This document shows positions 1-12,852 of a DNA stretch of 64,000 nucleotides, in pieces. The DNA lies in the NCBI RefSeq assembly GCF_031877795.1, contig NC_133958.1, positions 3,782,001 through 3,846,000 of the forward strand, given 5' to 3'. The stretch comes from Strix aluco. Taxonomy: Eukaryota > Chordata > Aves > Strigiformes > Strigidae. Position 1 is the first letter of the stretch. Every line of letters starts with the position of its first letter. The notes under the pieces are model-generated. The model was not told the DNA's origin. It was given only the letters and a program-made list of their open reading frames with translations, and searched no databases. The position numbers and the translations under genes are program-made.

Positions 1-1254
1 CCAATAAAATCTATTTAAGGACATGACTGTCCCAATGCTTTGTAACAATTTGGTACTAAAGCTTCACATTTTGAAAAGAAGTGTCACTGAAGGAGGACAA
101 GGCTTAATGTTCCCTAAGATAAAAGTTCAACAACATTAGTGAGAAGTCTATCTAACATGAGACATCACGAGTGACTTTCAGATTCCATGTATCCCCAAAA
201 GGAGATTGTACAGTAAACAATGAGAGATAGGAATATTGAAAACTCATTTGCAGAAGACATTTCAGAGCGTTACAACTTCTGAATCCTTACGCACCTGCAA
301 GATTGTCCCCCTTAAAGATAAGTCAAACGCTTTACTTTCTGAAACTGCCATATCATCATAATTGTAAATGGTTCCACAACAAACAGAATCATATCCTTTT
401 ATACAGAGTCTAACTACACCTACTGCTGTTGGGTTTTTCCTTAATTTAAAACTACTTTTAAAAGGAAAATTTCACATTTAAAATTTTCCCTTAAGAAAAC
501 AGGTAAGGAAAAGAAAAGCTTCTTCACATGCAAACAATGCGATTTTTCTAACATTTTCTAGGCATCGGACAGGTTTTCCTACAAGGAATAAGGAGCTGAC
601 TTCATAGAAAAGACAAGATTACAACAATTACCTAATATTAAAATATGCTGATGGATTTAGTTATCCTGCTTTAAAATTTATGCAGTCTTTGCCTCCTGCA
701 AATCAAATGGTGTTAGCCAATACAAGGGGCCAATTCCCCCAAAAGCTGATTTAAACTCTTTTTTATTGCCAGTGATTTCTTAGTTTATTTCACAAAATTC
801 ATTTTCACTCTAATCAATAATTTTCTTCTGAAGAGACTGTTAATTTTATCACCATAATACAGTCAACAGTTATACCATGCACAACTGCAATTTAAGTCAG
901 GTTGCACTAAGGAGGCAACAGCATCACTGAAAAAATTAAAACTTGCTGGTGGCATTTTGCATTGAGAGAAGCCCTTGCAACATATAGACAGTTGTAAACT
1001 CCGTTCAGCAACTCTGACGTGTCTTGCAGGCCAAGAGGCAGGGGAATGGGAGGAGAGAGGGAAAGAATGTGGATAGCGAAACACCTCAACAGAGTTCCAA
1101 CACAATACTGAATTCCAGAGTTAGCGAAAACCTGGATATGTAAGGAAAGGGTGAAGTCAGGGTCATGCTTAAAATGGTCTCAAGTCAAATGTACTAAATG
1201 AGACAGTAACACCTTCACAGGTCACGTGGATTCCCAGGTTTTGCACTCCATCTT
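1..1254 (-). other. BNIP3L: BNIP3L 3' untranslated region (partial)
   Basis: This stretch lies downstream of the BNIP3L stop. It is AT-rich with no supported coding. Minus-strand AATAAA signals appear as TTTATT at 784-789 and 762-767, which would give a 3' UTR of roughly 500 nt. Human NIX has a much longer 3' UTR, so transcription may continue past the window edge. Confidence 0.6.
762..789 (-). terminator. candidate twin polyadenylation signals of BNIP3L
   Basis: Two AATAAA hexamers on the minus strand (762-767 and 784-789) lie 22 nt apart, about 470-490 nt after the stop codon. AATAAA is common in AT-rich DNA, so use of these sites is an inference. Confidence 0.35.
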
Positions 1255-1303
1255 TCAATAAGTGCTGGCTGAAGGTGTGGTCAGTCGTTTTCCAATGTAG
1301 ATG
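1255..1303 (-). CDS. BNIP3L: BNIP3L coding exon 6 of 6 (C-terminus and stop)
   Basis: The acceptor is TTTCAG at 1306-1304. The exon completes Gly200 and encodes [15 protein letters not shown] followed by TGA at 1257-1255. It is too short to stand out as an open frame, and was found by matching the known NIX tail. G204 completes the helix dimer motif. The short tail after the helix faces the intermembrane space in tail-anchored BNIP3-family proteins. Confidence 0.94.
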
Positions 1304-4300
1304 CTGAAATAAAAAGTATAAGGCATATCGTATTTCACAGAAATACTTCCCACTTTCCAAACAGTCCTTACACACTCAGCTATTCTAATTTGTCTTTCAA
1401 ATATGTCTGATGAGATTCTTCCAAGGACTTCACTTCTCTTCTATAACATTACTTAAAGAGCGAGATTTTCAGATGAGCCTAGAAGGACCGATGCTATCAA
1501 TGTTCAGTAAAAGTGGGTTCCCTCCAGTCCGTAGCTCATTTGAAAACCCCAGTCCAAAAGTTTGTGTGTTGTTTGTAGAGTACCTGACACGGGGGCTCTT
1601 GAACAGCCAAGCAACACTCACAGATTATTACGGTAAAACAAAGGAAGCACTGCCTATAAAAGGAGGGTTTAAAACACTGAGCATTGAGGATCTACGCAAA
1701 CGCTTACCTCTAACAAATCCAGGCAAGGTTTAATTCATCGCAGAAAGACAGACTTTGCTACAGTACAAACATCTTACAGTAAATTCTATCCTCCTAATTT
1801 ATTTGATAGTTTACAAGAATTTAAAGAGCACTTGAACTACACCCTCAGAAACACGGGGGAAGCTTAATAAGAACATATTTTGAGTACGTGTCTTTGTCCC
1901 CATCACTGAAGAACGTAAGATGGATAAACATAAAGACTTAAGCAAGATGAACGATTATGTTGGATTACGCAGGCAATGAAAATATTGCTGAGCAGAGCTG
2001 TAGCTGATCTTGCAGGACACGTCCAGTATTTCATGTATCTTTCTTTAAGTATTCAAACCTTGACTCAGTAATACCACACAACTGCAGCATTAGACACTGA
2101 AAATTACAGAGTATGTGCCATACACACAGAACTCCAGCATCATTATTTGTACAATGTGTTTTTGAAATGGTTAGTAAAAGTTACAGCAGTTTTCCACCTA
2201 TTCTGTTCTTACTTTCCCTACATTATAACCTGAAGCATTTAAGCAGGTGTGGATAATCAAACGGCACATGTTATAACTTCAAAGGTTATTTGCAAATTCA
2301 TAATAAACCATGCATTTCCAATATAAGAAACTTGATCTATTCTAGAAATAAAGCATATTAATGGCTGCAAAGTTTCAATTGCTGCAAAGTTTTCCTGCAT
2401 TTTGAAAAGTGCACCAAGTCTATCTTGAGCAAGGTGCAACAATACTCTAGTTATTCTAGATAAAGCCCTTTTCAGCAGGTACCTGACAGACAAGTGGAAA
2501 AGCAAAGCCAGATGCAAAAGTTGTAGTGAGAATTAGGTTAATACTTACCCTAGTCCCAAAGCCAAAACATGAGATATGAACAGAGATGGAATGAAAACCT
2601 TAAGAAATTCTGCAGAGAAAATGCCACCTTTTTTCATTGCTCCACTTTTTCTCATACTTAAAGACACTGAACGTTTAGGATGTCTGAAATGAAATTCCCT
2701 GAAAGAAGAGGGGGAGGGGGGAAAAAAATTCAACAAGTTTGGTTTTTTTTGGTTTTTTTTTTTTTTTCTTTTCCACACACAAATGCACAGATCTCTGTAG
2801 GAACATTTTTTTTTTAAAGTACAAAGAGCTAGAGATCAAAGCAAGAGATCCCTTACACACAGTAAGGAATCAAAGAGAATAATAGGAGGTATTGTGGAGA
2901 GACCACTTACACAGACAGTATAGAGACAAAGGGAGCAGTAGCTGAAGAGAGAGGTAGGTCCGAGAGAGGGAATTTCAGGATGTGATTTGTTAGCAAGAGC
3001 CTCATTTTTTGTTCCAAACAGAGATACAGAAGTCTGCCAGATTTAGACAGCATCTTCTATTTTAATAAAAATGCTTTGCATTCAAGGATCTCAACGTTTC
3101 CCCTTCCGTGGATGAACATTACATATTTTACATAGAAAGAAAAAAAGGTACAGAGAATTTAAGAGACTTGCTCAACACTATTCCATTCAATAAGCCAAAA
3201 CTAAATCCCATGAATCCCAGCTCCAAGTACCCAGCTCTCCCAAGAATTATAATTTTGTCAAGAAACCTTGTAATCAGCTTGCTGTGGATTTGTATTACTT
3301 TCAATAAAAAGGTAATTCTGTTGCTAATGAGATTTTCATACAAATCTATCTTTTTCTAAGATGATCTTACTTGGAGAGCCAGAATAAGTTCCATGCAATT
3401 GTGACTTATGATTCTTCTCTCCTTCACATAAAAGAATATTCGTTTAAAAAAAAAGTTTAACTCACTTGGGAGGAATGTTTTCAGGCCTACTTGACCAGTC
3501 TGACACCCAGTCAGCACTTTTCTTCAAGACTTCCAACTCTTTCTCTCCTTCTACTGCTTCTTCTTCAGACTGAAAATATACATGGGACAAGCCTTATAAC
3601 ACTCATCCTTATGGTGTTAAATCAAGAGCAACAACAGTGGCAAAATGATAAGCACCAAATAGTGACACCTGATAAACCAGCAAGTGTTCTTGGACTCCTG
3701 ATTATTTAGAAGAGATTGTATTATGCCAACAGGAGGATCTGAAGAAGTCAGTATACCACAAATTTTATTACTATATCCAGGACTTCCACATCATTGCAAG
3801 TTGTTTGTTTGGGTTTTTTTAAAGAAAAAAAAAAAAAAGATTATTTTAATCCTAAATGTAAACCAGCATTATGCAAAAAAATACTAAACCAAGTTTTTAC
3901 AAATGGCAAAACCTTTAAGTTGGTGGCATTCAACTTAAAGCATACAGAACGTGGCTAAAGCATGGAAAGACAGCCAAATAAAAAGGTTTCAAAACCAGTA
4001 CTTTGACTTTTTTAAAGGTCTTATTAGTCATTTAAAATTTACGGTACTTGCAACTAGCAGCTTCTACTGGGTAGGTCCCCGATGCAGTAGGGGGAGGCAA
4101 GCAGCACTACAATTGTCTTGATCCAATGATTTAACATTACATCATTAGATGCTAATGTTACCATATAGGAAAAAAAATAAATTAGGAAGACTAGAGAACG
4201 CCACTGACTTTGGTACAAACTCTTCCTTATGATTAAAAAAAATTTCCTGAGTGACCCTTAGTAAAATAAGATAAACTACTTACAAAGATTAAAGTAGGAA

Positions 4301-7300
4301 CCATACCAAAACCAGAAGTAATCAAATATGATAGTCACAAAAGTGAGATGGCAGACCTGACCAACAACTTCAGCTCGTTCTGGCTCTATAGGGCAGAGCT
4401 GCAGCAGTCCTACTGTTCGGCCAGGTCTTTGACAAAATTAAATGCAAGGTTTCATTCTTCCAGGAATGTTTTTTATTTATACTGCTGAAGACAGCAAATT
4501 CTATTAAATGATCAAACTAAGAGTTCAGCATTAGTCTCCTCTCAGTTTGTATTATGGAGATTACTCACTATCATGTGAGCTGACTATCTGTAGAGCAATA
4601 AACTGAACACCCTGAAATCTTATGCAGAAATATAAACATTTCAAAAACAAAACAAGTTTGACACACACACTGCAAGCAGTGTTAAACAATAACATGACTG
4701 CTACTAAACAGGGCAGTTCTCAGAGTTAACAGATGGAGCCTCATCTCTCCCCTCACTCCTAAACTATTCATCTCTGCAAGTCAAATTTCAGTTAATACAG
4801 AACGTAAGCCTAAACAAAGTACCCTGCCTTGTTGTTAAAAATAATTATTCTGGGATGTGTTTTAATTTAATAAAATTTTATTCTGAAAACAACCCCTTAA
4901 AAGAAAAGATAGTTTAGTTAAACTGACATAAGCTTGAGTGCACAAAAATTACTTATTATACCTATTTACAGGCAGGTACTATATAAAGTTCTAATAAAAA
5001 AGATTGAGTAAAAGCCTGCAAGAACAAAGTACAAGACAAGTAAACAGCCTTACCCAAATGACTATGGGACACCTCTGAGTTTTGAATAAATAAGGTTTAC
5101 ATAATTATTTGCTTGTACTGCAGCTAACAGCCAAGTTTACCGTCTCAGAATGAAAAAAAAAAAAGAATCACTAGAAAGCAGTAGTTTAATGCATTTTTTT
5201 GACCCATAAAATACATAACATTTTAGATCTTCTGACATGACAAAGAGCTTGCTCTACCCCTCAAATACTCCCAATAATGATCTACATAAATATATGAACT
5301 ATATACAATATCCACAACTTTAAAATATTTTTTTTAAAAAGTTAATGTATTTTAAAGGTTAATGAAGAAAATACCTGAGAACTACTGTCTTTACTTGTGT
5401 GCATTTCCACATCAAAAGTTATCTGTCCATCTTCTTGAGGTGAAGGGCTAAAGAAAAATTGATTTCATTATGTCATTTTGTCATACTACACCCTGTCACC
5501 CAGAGAATCAGTGCAAATAGCATCTCAGCTGAATCATTTCCACATGCACTTCTGCACACTACTCAGATGCGTTACAGACTACACGACCTTTCAGATCACA
5601 AATATCAGCATTAGAAAGTCTTCCAAAACCCCTCATCTTTTCTGGTTTTTTTTCACCATTTACAATCCTACCTTTCTCACCAGGGTTGACCATCCTTCCA
5701 CTGAAGCAAAGAAAGCATTGCCCAAAACTTCAACTGCTACACAAAAGATGTAGATCTCTTCTTCCTTTTAGATACCACTGCCAATACTGTGAATTATAGC
5801 TCTTTTTGTATCATTACAAGCAGAAACATCACACATCAAAACACCTTTTAATGTTCAGCAAGAATAGGCATTCCCCTCGTTAGTCTCATTTTGAGGGTTA
5901 GAAATTTGGCAATCTACTTGAGAAATTAATCAACTATCGCACCTCAACCAAGGAAACACTGGAGAATTTAAGTCAGGAACAGTACAAATGCTGTATGATG
6001 CACCAATGCAGGCCTCTCATTAGAACACTAAGTGCGTATCTTTAACCTGACTAAAGCTTTCGTGAAAAAGGTGTATTTTAGAAATACCCACATAGAACCC
6101 AAAACACCACATTTAAGAGCAACTTACTGTTTAGAACTTTTAGAAAAGAATACAAAAATACCAAAGTACCTCCCCTTTCTTGTATGTTACTTCAACTGTC
6201 AAAAGGGGAAAAGAATTGTCAAACAGTTAACAAGTGGAAAATTAAAGTTGAAGAAAAAGAGCGGAATCTGTCTTCATTCACTTAAAACGTGGGTAATGAT
6301 TAAAAAATTCCTATGCTAGTAAGACTATACAACCATCATTTAGCAAACACTCCTGCTTGGACTGGAAAGTACTAAACTACTGATAGCTAGTTTCTTAGCA
6401 ACATAGATGTAATAAACTTTATTTTCTATAAACGTAACCACTCTATTTGAAATGCTCGTATGGATTATTTTCAGTCTATTACATCCAGTAATTAAATCAG
6501 GCCTAACTAATTTTAAATAGCTTTTATATCTGATCAGCCACTTATATAAGCTCCGCAGTAGACATGACAGTTAGACAGCATTCACCCAGGAAAACCAAAG
6601 GAGGCATGAGCAGAAGGACAGCTAAAATTATATATAGAAAGCGCTCAAGGATTTCCAAAACTGCCCCAAAACTTCCTAGAAAAAAGGTGTAATGAACACG
6701 TAAGAATATCCTAATGCTCACTTGTGCCTCGAAGGGTTGTATTATTAGGTAAGAAATATTTTGCCTTCGCAAGGAAAAAAAGTAGAATACTAAAAGCAAG
6801 GAGTACAAATTCTGAGAATTTTTTTTTCTGTTAAGTCCAGTGATATATTTTATTATGCTTGACTAAATATAAAGCACATGTACATAACATTATTATTGAG
6901 TCAGTAAAATTAAGATATTTTTATACCATATGTGATTTACGACAATGTGAAATTCAACTGTGGTGTTGATGTGACTTTCCCACTCCTGGATTCCTTAGCT
7001 TTCTGTAGCAACGATGCATTTTTCAAGTCAGATGTATTATTTGGTAGCCAGTTACCACGAGCCAGCAAGTACTCCAAATACTGCAGCATGACAAACTTAA
7101 GCCTGAGAAAAAGCTTTACCCCTCCACTAGCACCTACAGGATAAAAACTGCAATAATTTGCATGCAGGACTGCAAACATTTCCTCACCTGTCACAGTGGG
7201 AACTACCTCTTGAACTGCTCTGTCCTGATTCATGCTGGGCATCCAGGAGAATTTTCTCCATGTCTCCATTGTGGATGGAGGATGACGACGGGACGTGTTC

Positions 7301-10300
7301 CAGACCTCCGTTTTTCCCATTGCCATTATCATTGCTATTGCCATTGCCGTTCATCTGTAACTCCACCCAGGAACCTGTTGGGTCAGGCAGATGTCATTTC
7401 ATTAAAGCAGTGGAACTAAACCATCTTAAGTTTATCAATTACACACAGAAAAAAAGTATGAATATGGTGAATTCAGATAACATACACTGCTGCTGGGAGA
7501 AAGCTCATAAACACGCACTGTAGACAAGACTGACATGTTTCTTCCTCTTTCGTCAACAAAAACACCCCTAAAAAGTTATGTTTTGTTGCTACCTACCTAC
7601 GGAGCTAGTCAAATAAAATGTCCCCTCTCTCCTCAACTATTAATACTTTAATAGGCCACGTTTCTCTGCAGTTTGAAGCTTCAATTATCTACGTATCACT
7701 CGATTACACTAGTCACCTGCTTCCCTGTTCTGCTTCCACATTCCTTTTTGAAACAAAATTTTCATCCCCAGCCCTTTACTGTACAACACCCCCATCTCCA
7801 ATTCTATATTCTCCTTCTTCCCTCTACTTCCACAGGCCCCGAATCAAACCCTAATTTTTAGATACATCAGGCAGGCTGCCATTCTCAGGCCTCATTTGAC
7901 TTCCTTTGCCCCGGCCATCTAACAAACATCTCCCATTCACTGTCACCTCTCCTGTCCTACCATACCCTTAGCGCCTCGTACCACAGTTCAAACCCCAGAA
8001 GCTGGAGGCTGGCATTAGGTTTCCTTACCCAGCTGAAGTACCATCCTAACGTACATCTCATTGCAGTTAGATTAAAAGATGTCACTGCTAATAAGCCAAA
8101 ATAAAAGAGAAATCCAGAGTTCTCACATGTAATAACAGTTAATAAATTCAATGCCATCACTTTAGCCCCTCCCTCCCTCCCTTTTTTTTTTCTCTCCTTA
8201 GCCAGGGAAGGCTGTATAGCCTACAAGTTGAGATTTAAAGTTTTTTTCCTTTTTTTTCCTTGTAGTTATACCTACAGGATTATCCCTGTGTGCACTGAGG
8301 TTTGACAAAATACCAAGAGCATATCATGAATGCTAAAAGCATCTGCTAAAAAGTTCATATACTCTGTAGTTAGGTCAAGAATTTTTATTTTTGCTTTAAA
8401 TGTCTTCGCTTGTATTTGATGTGCAGATTAACTAAATGCAAACCCGGTATGTTCATTAGTGACATGTTTCAATTGGAAACAACTGGAAACAAACAGGTTT
8501 TGGAAATATTCTGAATTCATAAACATACCATGTAATGTCCTGAGGGGTAAAGACAGAGCAGTAAAGTCTATTCTATCTGTTCCAAGTATTTAGATACATT
8601 CCCTATCCAATTGCAACTCCTACCTTCTCATTAAGGCATACAACAAGAATCATTTGACTGTACAGCCACTTTATTAGCCATGATCATGGAGGGAAAGATC
8701 TCCAATTTGTCAAAAGCATACTGTTTCGATGCAACATTATTTCCCATTATCGGTCAGATAATGATTTCACACATGTATATTATGTCATCACAACTCCTGT
8801 GTAATTTAATTTATGCCATCTCAAGGTGAGTGCTTTCAAGGGGTTTGTGTTTGGTTGATTTTTTATTTTTTAAAGACTTGACATCTTCACCACTGAGGTA
8901 AAAATATTCAAGATAGAAAAGAAAGCCTAAAGATAAAAATACAAAAAAGCTAAAACTACTTTTTAAACATTATTTGTACAGGTTCTAAATTTTAACACTG
9001 ATTTCTTCACTTCTGAAATACACCTTAAGAGTGTCTGCACTTACTTTTTATAGCAAAGTTTTGGCTCTGGGAACTGTATCAGTGACACAGGAAGGGATGC
9101 ATGTTGTAACTCACTCACCTATGCTCAACTTGATTTTGTGAAGCTGAAACTGAGTTTATCCTTAGTACCGATTATTAACTACACCATTATACTGATGACC
9201 ATGGAAGCATCATACTCGTAAGAGTCCTGGTGGTTTAGAGTCTGGTTTCCCCAAGCTGTATTCACAAACAAGGAATGTAGGGTGTGCACAGAGCTCTTGA
9301 GCACAATCACACAGTGTACACCAACTCTGTACTACACACTAGGTTTTACAGATAATGAGGTGTTAACTGGGAAAAGGCAGCCTTTGCTCAGACTAGTCAG
9401 CCTGAGACACAGAGACTGTATTACTTCAGATTTCTGATGGTTGCTGGTGTCTAAATTTCACAATAAAAAAGGCCACGTTGTAAGAACTACATCAGGAAGG
9501 TAGATTTGCTGTGTAGCAACACCCTCACAGCAAGAGGCCACACCTGCAGAAAAGCACGTGGCAACTGCAGTTAGAAGACAGTTAGGCCAGAAAGCTACAC
9601 CTTTCCCAACAACCATCAGGAGTAGAGAGCATCTACTGGGAGAATTATAACGCTCGGGATCTGCAAGAACATCTATTATAAAATCAGCTGTGAGTGACAA
9701 ACAATGTGAAAAGAACAGAGGGCAAAGGTGCAAGGGGATGTCTTCCTCTGACACCAAGCACAGGCAAAGCAAAGCCCAGCGGAAGATGATCAGAACTGGT
9801 TGCTCTAGTACACAGCTACTAAACACACCCCCATGGCACTTCAGATTACGCACAAATAAAATCTTTATTAACATTTCTCCTGAACTGACAAAACTTGCCG
9901 TTTATCTAAAATGTGTCGTGGCCATACTAGGAAGAACACCCAAATTAAACGGTGAGTAAAGAGTCCCAACAAGTCGAACAGTAGTTTACATGGCAAGCAG
10001 CACGTTCTCCATCTGACCTCACTTTTAATGAGTCAAAATATGTTCAAGGAAGCGTAATCTGACATCAAGCTAGAACATGCTACATACTCCCACTGGCAGT
10101 CACAACCGGTTTGGGAGAGGGAGCCAAAGAGCCCTAGTAGTTTCAAAGACTGATTAGAAGGACATCAGTCTCTGCTTCTTTAAAAAGATGCACAGGAATA
10201 TATTTTGAGAATAAACTGCCCAAGTAATAGGGAGTGCTTTTTGCCCCAAGCTTTCTTCAAAACAAAGGAAGTTACATTAATCACCCACATGAGTGAGAAC

Positions 10301-12852
10301 TCTTAATTTTAGCATATTTCTACTTGACAGTAAAATGGGAAATATGGTAGAATTAAGAGTGGTAGAATTTAGAAATATAGTAGAATTCTCCTCCCTTCAC
10401 AAATCACATAACACACACTTTGGGGAGAAAAAACAACAAGCCACAACTGTTTATATGAATGTTATTTTTCTCCAAAATTGAATTTTAGCCATGCTTTAAG
10501 ACTAATTATTTCACTATGAATTGATATACACTGACTTTAATGACATGTTTTTCCATAACTGGTGGACTGCTTAAACAGCAGTAGCTAAACATGTGGGGGA
10601 AGAGGGGGTCTCACTGTGTTTATTCACTCTGTGATTTCACTTGGGTGGGTGGGAGATCAAGGACAATATATAAATTATATACATTTTATATATACAAAAA
10701 TACTCCAGACTAGCAGCCCACAAGAAATCTGAGCCATGGTCAACTTGAATAAACTAAGAAATAGAAGTACACCATTAACCAAAGGAAAAAAAAAAAAGAT
10801 AAAAAGAGATAGAAGAAAAGAAAGCTGTTCAGATTCCCATAATGGTAATTATTAAGCAGATTTTCCATGACAGAGCTGGATTGGTTCCTGCCTAAGGTAG
10901 GATTTCTTCTTTTTGTCAATATGTAACAGAGCTTTATAATAATTAAAATATAGGAAGCATCTAGAATTCCCAGAGCAAGCAAGCCTTTTTTTGTGAACCC
11001 AACAAAGCCTAAGTTCAGTTACTAGTTTTATTCCCAGGTCTTCTGACCTTCGATTCAAGTGCTAAGGGATCTCTGAATGAAAGGCCCTAAACATGCACAA
11101 ATGACATACAGAACAAAATGAATAAGTGTCTAAGCTCATTAGCCTGAAAAGGTTCACTGAAAAGCTTATATAATGGCAGAAAATGTACCTATAACACCAA
11201 AGCATTGTGGAGCAGCTGAACATCTGAAAGCAGCACTAAGCCTACATGGAGCTGATTGGTTGCATTTGTTTTGTTCACGGGGCACAGACTATCAAACATT
11301 TCCTCTCATACCTTGTGCTCACCACCTTCAGTAATCACATTGATTTTGCTAAGCCTTTACACGCTGATCCAGCAATAAGATCTACGTGGGCAGATCCAGC
11401 ACAGGCTTACAGCGCACTCATCTCTTGTTGCTCCTATTTTACAGCAGATTAACGCGTCCCAGAGACTAAGTTAACATATTAACAGAAAACAAAAAGGAAA
11501 TCTTAAAATATAGAAGCATCCAAGATGCGATTTCTAAAGTAAGCATCGAATTAGGCACTAGGCATGTTGCAACTTTAAGACAGCACAATTGTTATTGAAG
11601 TACGCTACCAGCGTTGAATACTTTGCTAAAATACCTATTTGACTCAGGTGGACACTGCTGTAAACTGCTACCGTTATCACAAGATGTCGTGTTACCATAA
11701 CACAATAGCAGTATTATGAAATGGGCATAGCTTATTCTTCTTTAATACAATTCCCATTGAGTTAGAGGGGATCAACCAACCAATATTTTTCGTGGTCGGT
11801 TTAACTTCATTGTAAACCACGAAGGTAACAGTTAATCATTAATGCCATTTATTCACCTCTTCAACAGTAGTATCCTCAACAATTACAAACAAATGAAGTG
11901 ACACGTTGAAGTAGCTGTTTAAAACGAGAGAAAAGCATCTGCCAAGTAAGTACGAGAGCCTACATCAAAAACCACCAATGTGCCTTACTAGTGTTATCCT
12001 AGGAACAAAAGGATGCAGCAGAGCAGCTGACATAGATGCCGGATATAGAGGAAAATAGCTCACGTCAGTGGTATTGACTCAGCCACTGAATAAACTCATT
12101 CCCACAGTCACGCTCCTCCCCCTACCCTGCTGTATCCCCATCTTAGCTGTTAATACCAGCCACCGAATAAACTCAGTTTAACCACGAAACAAACCTGCTC
12201 CTGCTCTCCTCGGCTCGCACCGAGCCACGGCGCTAGCTCGTTCCTCCGGCTGCGCTCCCCGTAGCCCATTCACCTCAGCCCCGCCGGCCGCCGCCTCAGC
12301 CGCCCGCGCTCCCGTGAGGAGCAGCCCGGCCCCGAAACCCACCGGCCATCGCCCTCCCCACAGCACCCCGAGCGCTCACCCCATTTTGGCGCGCAGCCCC
12401 CCCTCCGCACAGCCCCCTCCGCTTTCCCAGCCCCGCATCCAGCGGCTCCCGCTGCCCCAGCGCCCCGGGCTCTGCGGACACGCCGCCATCCCTCTTCCCA
12501 CCCCGCTCCCCGTCAGGCAGCCCCCGCTGAGGCGCTGCCCCCCCCCACCCCGGGCCCCCTCAGGCCTCACCATCCGCCTCTTCCTCACAGGCCCCCCCGG
12601 CGGCCCCGCCGATTGGCCCCCGGCGGCTCACGCGCCCCGTCCTCCGCCAATCGCGGCCCGGGGAAGGGGAGAAGGGGGTCGCGGCCCCCAGGGCAGCCCC
12701 CACAGCGCCCCCCCCCCCCCCGCCCCATTCGCGTTCGTTTCCCGTCGCTACCGGCGGCCGCACTCACTGTTGAGGCCCGGCTCGGTGTGCGTCCCCTCAG
12801 CCGGCGGGTTGTTGTTGTTGTTATGCTGCGGCGGCTCCTGAGGGCTGGACAT
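1255..12852 (-). CDS. BNIP3L: BNIP3L (NIX) mitophagy receptor, coding span of 6 exons
   Basis: The gene encodes an outer-mitochondrial-membrane receptor that binds LC3/GABARAP proteins and drives mitophagy, including mitochondrial clearance in maturing red cells and under hypoxia. Six exons joined at GT-AG sites give one 215-residue frame (human: 219). Seen in order: a five-Asn run (11-15); the LC3-interacting motif W31-V-E-L34 preceded by two serines (29-30); an Asn/Gly-rich stretch (37-52); the conserved M67-E77 segment matching the human minimal essential region; the WSSRPE segment encoded by exon 4; the basic HFRHPKR stretch (153-159); and a C-terminal membrane helix at about 184-204. The helix carries S192, H193, A196, G200 and G204, the SHxxAxxxGxxxG dimer pattern of BNIP3-family helices. 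The family is certain. BNIP3 is excluded by the closer match to NIX across exons 2, 4 and 5. One oddity is Thr208 where human NIX has Ser212. Confidence 0.97.
2549..2698 (-). CDS. BNIP3L: BNIP3L coding exon 5 of 6 (BH3-like region and most of the membrane helix)
   Basis: The acceptor is TTTCAG and the donor is GTAAGT. The exon encodes residues 150-199 plus two bases of Gly200: [19 protein letters not shown], then [15 protein letters not shown], then the hydrophobic [15 protein letters not shown]. The polar dimer residues S192 and H193 are present. Ile191 replaces a Leu that I recall in human NIX. Confidence 0.97.
3065..3245 (-). repeat. MIR-like relic in BNIP3L intron 4
   Basis: An antisense MIR pattern runs in order: AAGGATCTCAACG, then TATTTTACATAG, then GGTACAGAGAATTTAAGAGA and CTTGCTC, then CCAGCTCC. 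It is strongly diverged and recognised by eye. Confidence 0.55.
3466..3569 (-). CDS. BNIP3L: BNIP3L coding exon 4 of 6 (WSSRPE segment)
   Basis: The acceptor is TTTTCAG and the donor is GTGAGT. The exon encodes residues 116-149 plus two bases of Lys150: an acidic stretch ([13 protein letters not shown]), then [19 protein letters not shown]. The SRPE tetrapeptide is the segment reported in BNIP3/NIX to recruit the mitochondrial phosphatase PPTC7 for receptor turnover, which is family knowledge rather than something visible here. Confidence 0.95.
5375..5447 (-). CDS. BNIP3L: BNIP3L coding exon 3 of 6
   Basis: This 73-nt exon is flanked by a TTTAG acceptor and a GTATTT donor. It encodes residues 91-115 ([19 protein letters not shown], then KDSSSQ), matching NIX. 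It starts with the last base of Ser91 and ends in phase 0 after Gln115. Confidence 0.95.
7188..7374 (-). CDS. BNIP3L: BNIP3L coding exon 2 of 6 (LIR and minimal essential region)
   Basis: The acceptor is CAACAG and the donor is GTGAGG. The exon encodes residues 29-90 plus two bases of Ser91. It contains the SSWVEL LC3-interacting motif, the [12 protein letters not shown] low-complexity segment and the [14 protein letters not shown] block that is nearly invariant in NIX proteins. The Asn/Gly segment is encoded by a degenerate trinucleotide-rich run at about 7310-7350. The gap to exon 1 (intron 1) is 5.4 kb. Confidence 0.96.
7375..12767 (-). other. BNIP3L: BNIP3L intron 1
   Basis: This 5.4 kb intron has a GTGAGT donor and a CAACAG acceptor. 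It is AT-rich except for the CpG-rich 5' portion (about 12190-12767). It carries a 19-nt direct repeat at 12080/12157 and an E2F-like site at 12384. I see no supported gene inside it. Confidence 0.85.
12384..12393 (+). promoter_or_regulatory. E2F-like site in BNIP3L intron 1
   Basis: TTTTGGCGCG fits the E2F consensus TTTSSCGC exactly. It sits in the CpG island about 375 nt inside intron 1. This is a motif match only. Confidence 0.3.
12768..12852 (-). CDS. BNIP3L: BNIP3L coding exon 1 of 6
   Basis: The start codon is at 12852-12850. The exon encodes residues 1-28 plus the first base of Ser29, starting [15 protein letters not shown]. The donor GTGAGT follows at 12767. The AACA|GT...CAG|GT junction restores the NSSWVE sequence of the LIR region. 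The exon lies inside a CpG island. The five Asn codons form a (GTT)5 run on the plus strand at 12808-12822. Confidence 0.94.

Larger units (their letters stand above)
1304..7187 (-). other. BNIP3L: BNIP3L introns 2-5 (non-coding between exons 2 and 6)
   Basis: Intron 5 is 1304-2548, intron 4 is 2699-3465, intron 3 is 3570-5374 and intron 2 is 5448-7187, interrupted by exons 5, 4 and 3. All have GT-AG ends. A MIR-like relic lies at about 3065-3245, and there are A- and T-rich simple runs (for example 2740-2767 and 3820-3838). Short open frames here look like chance. Confidence 0.85.

Noticed and set aside
6937-7344. 135-codon minus-strand frame overlapping BNIP3L exon 2
   Set aside because: It is a shadow of exon 2 in the wrong frame reading on into the intron.
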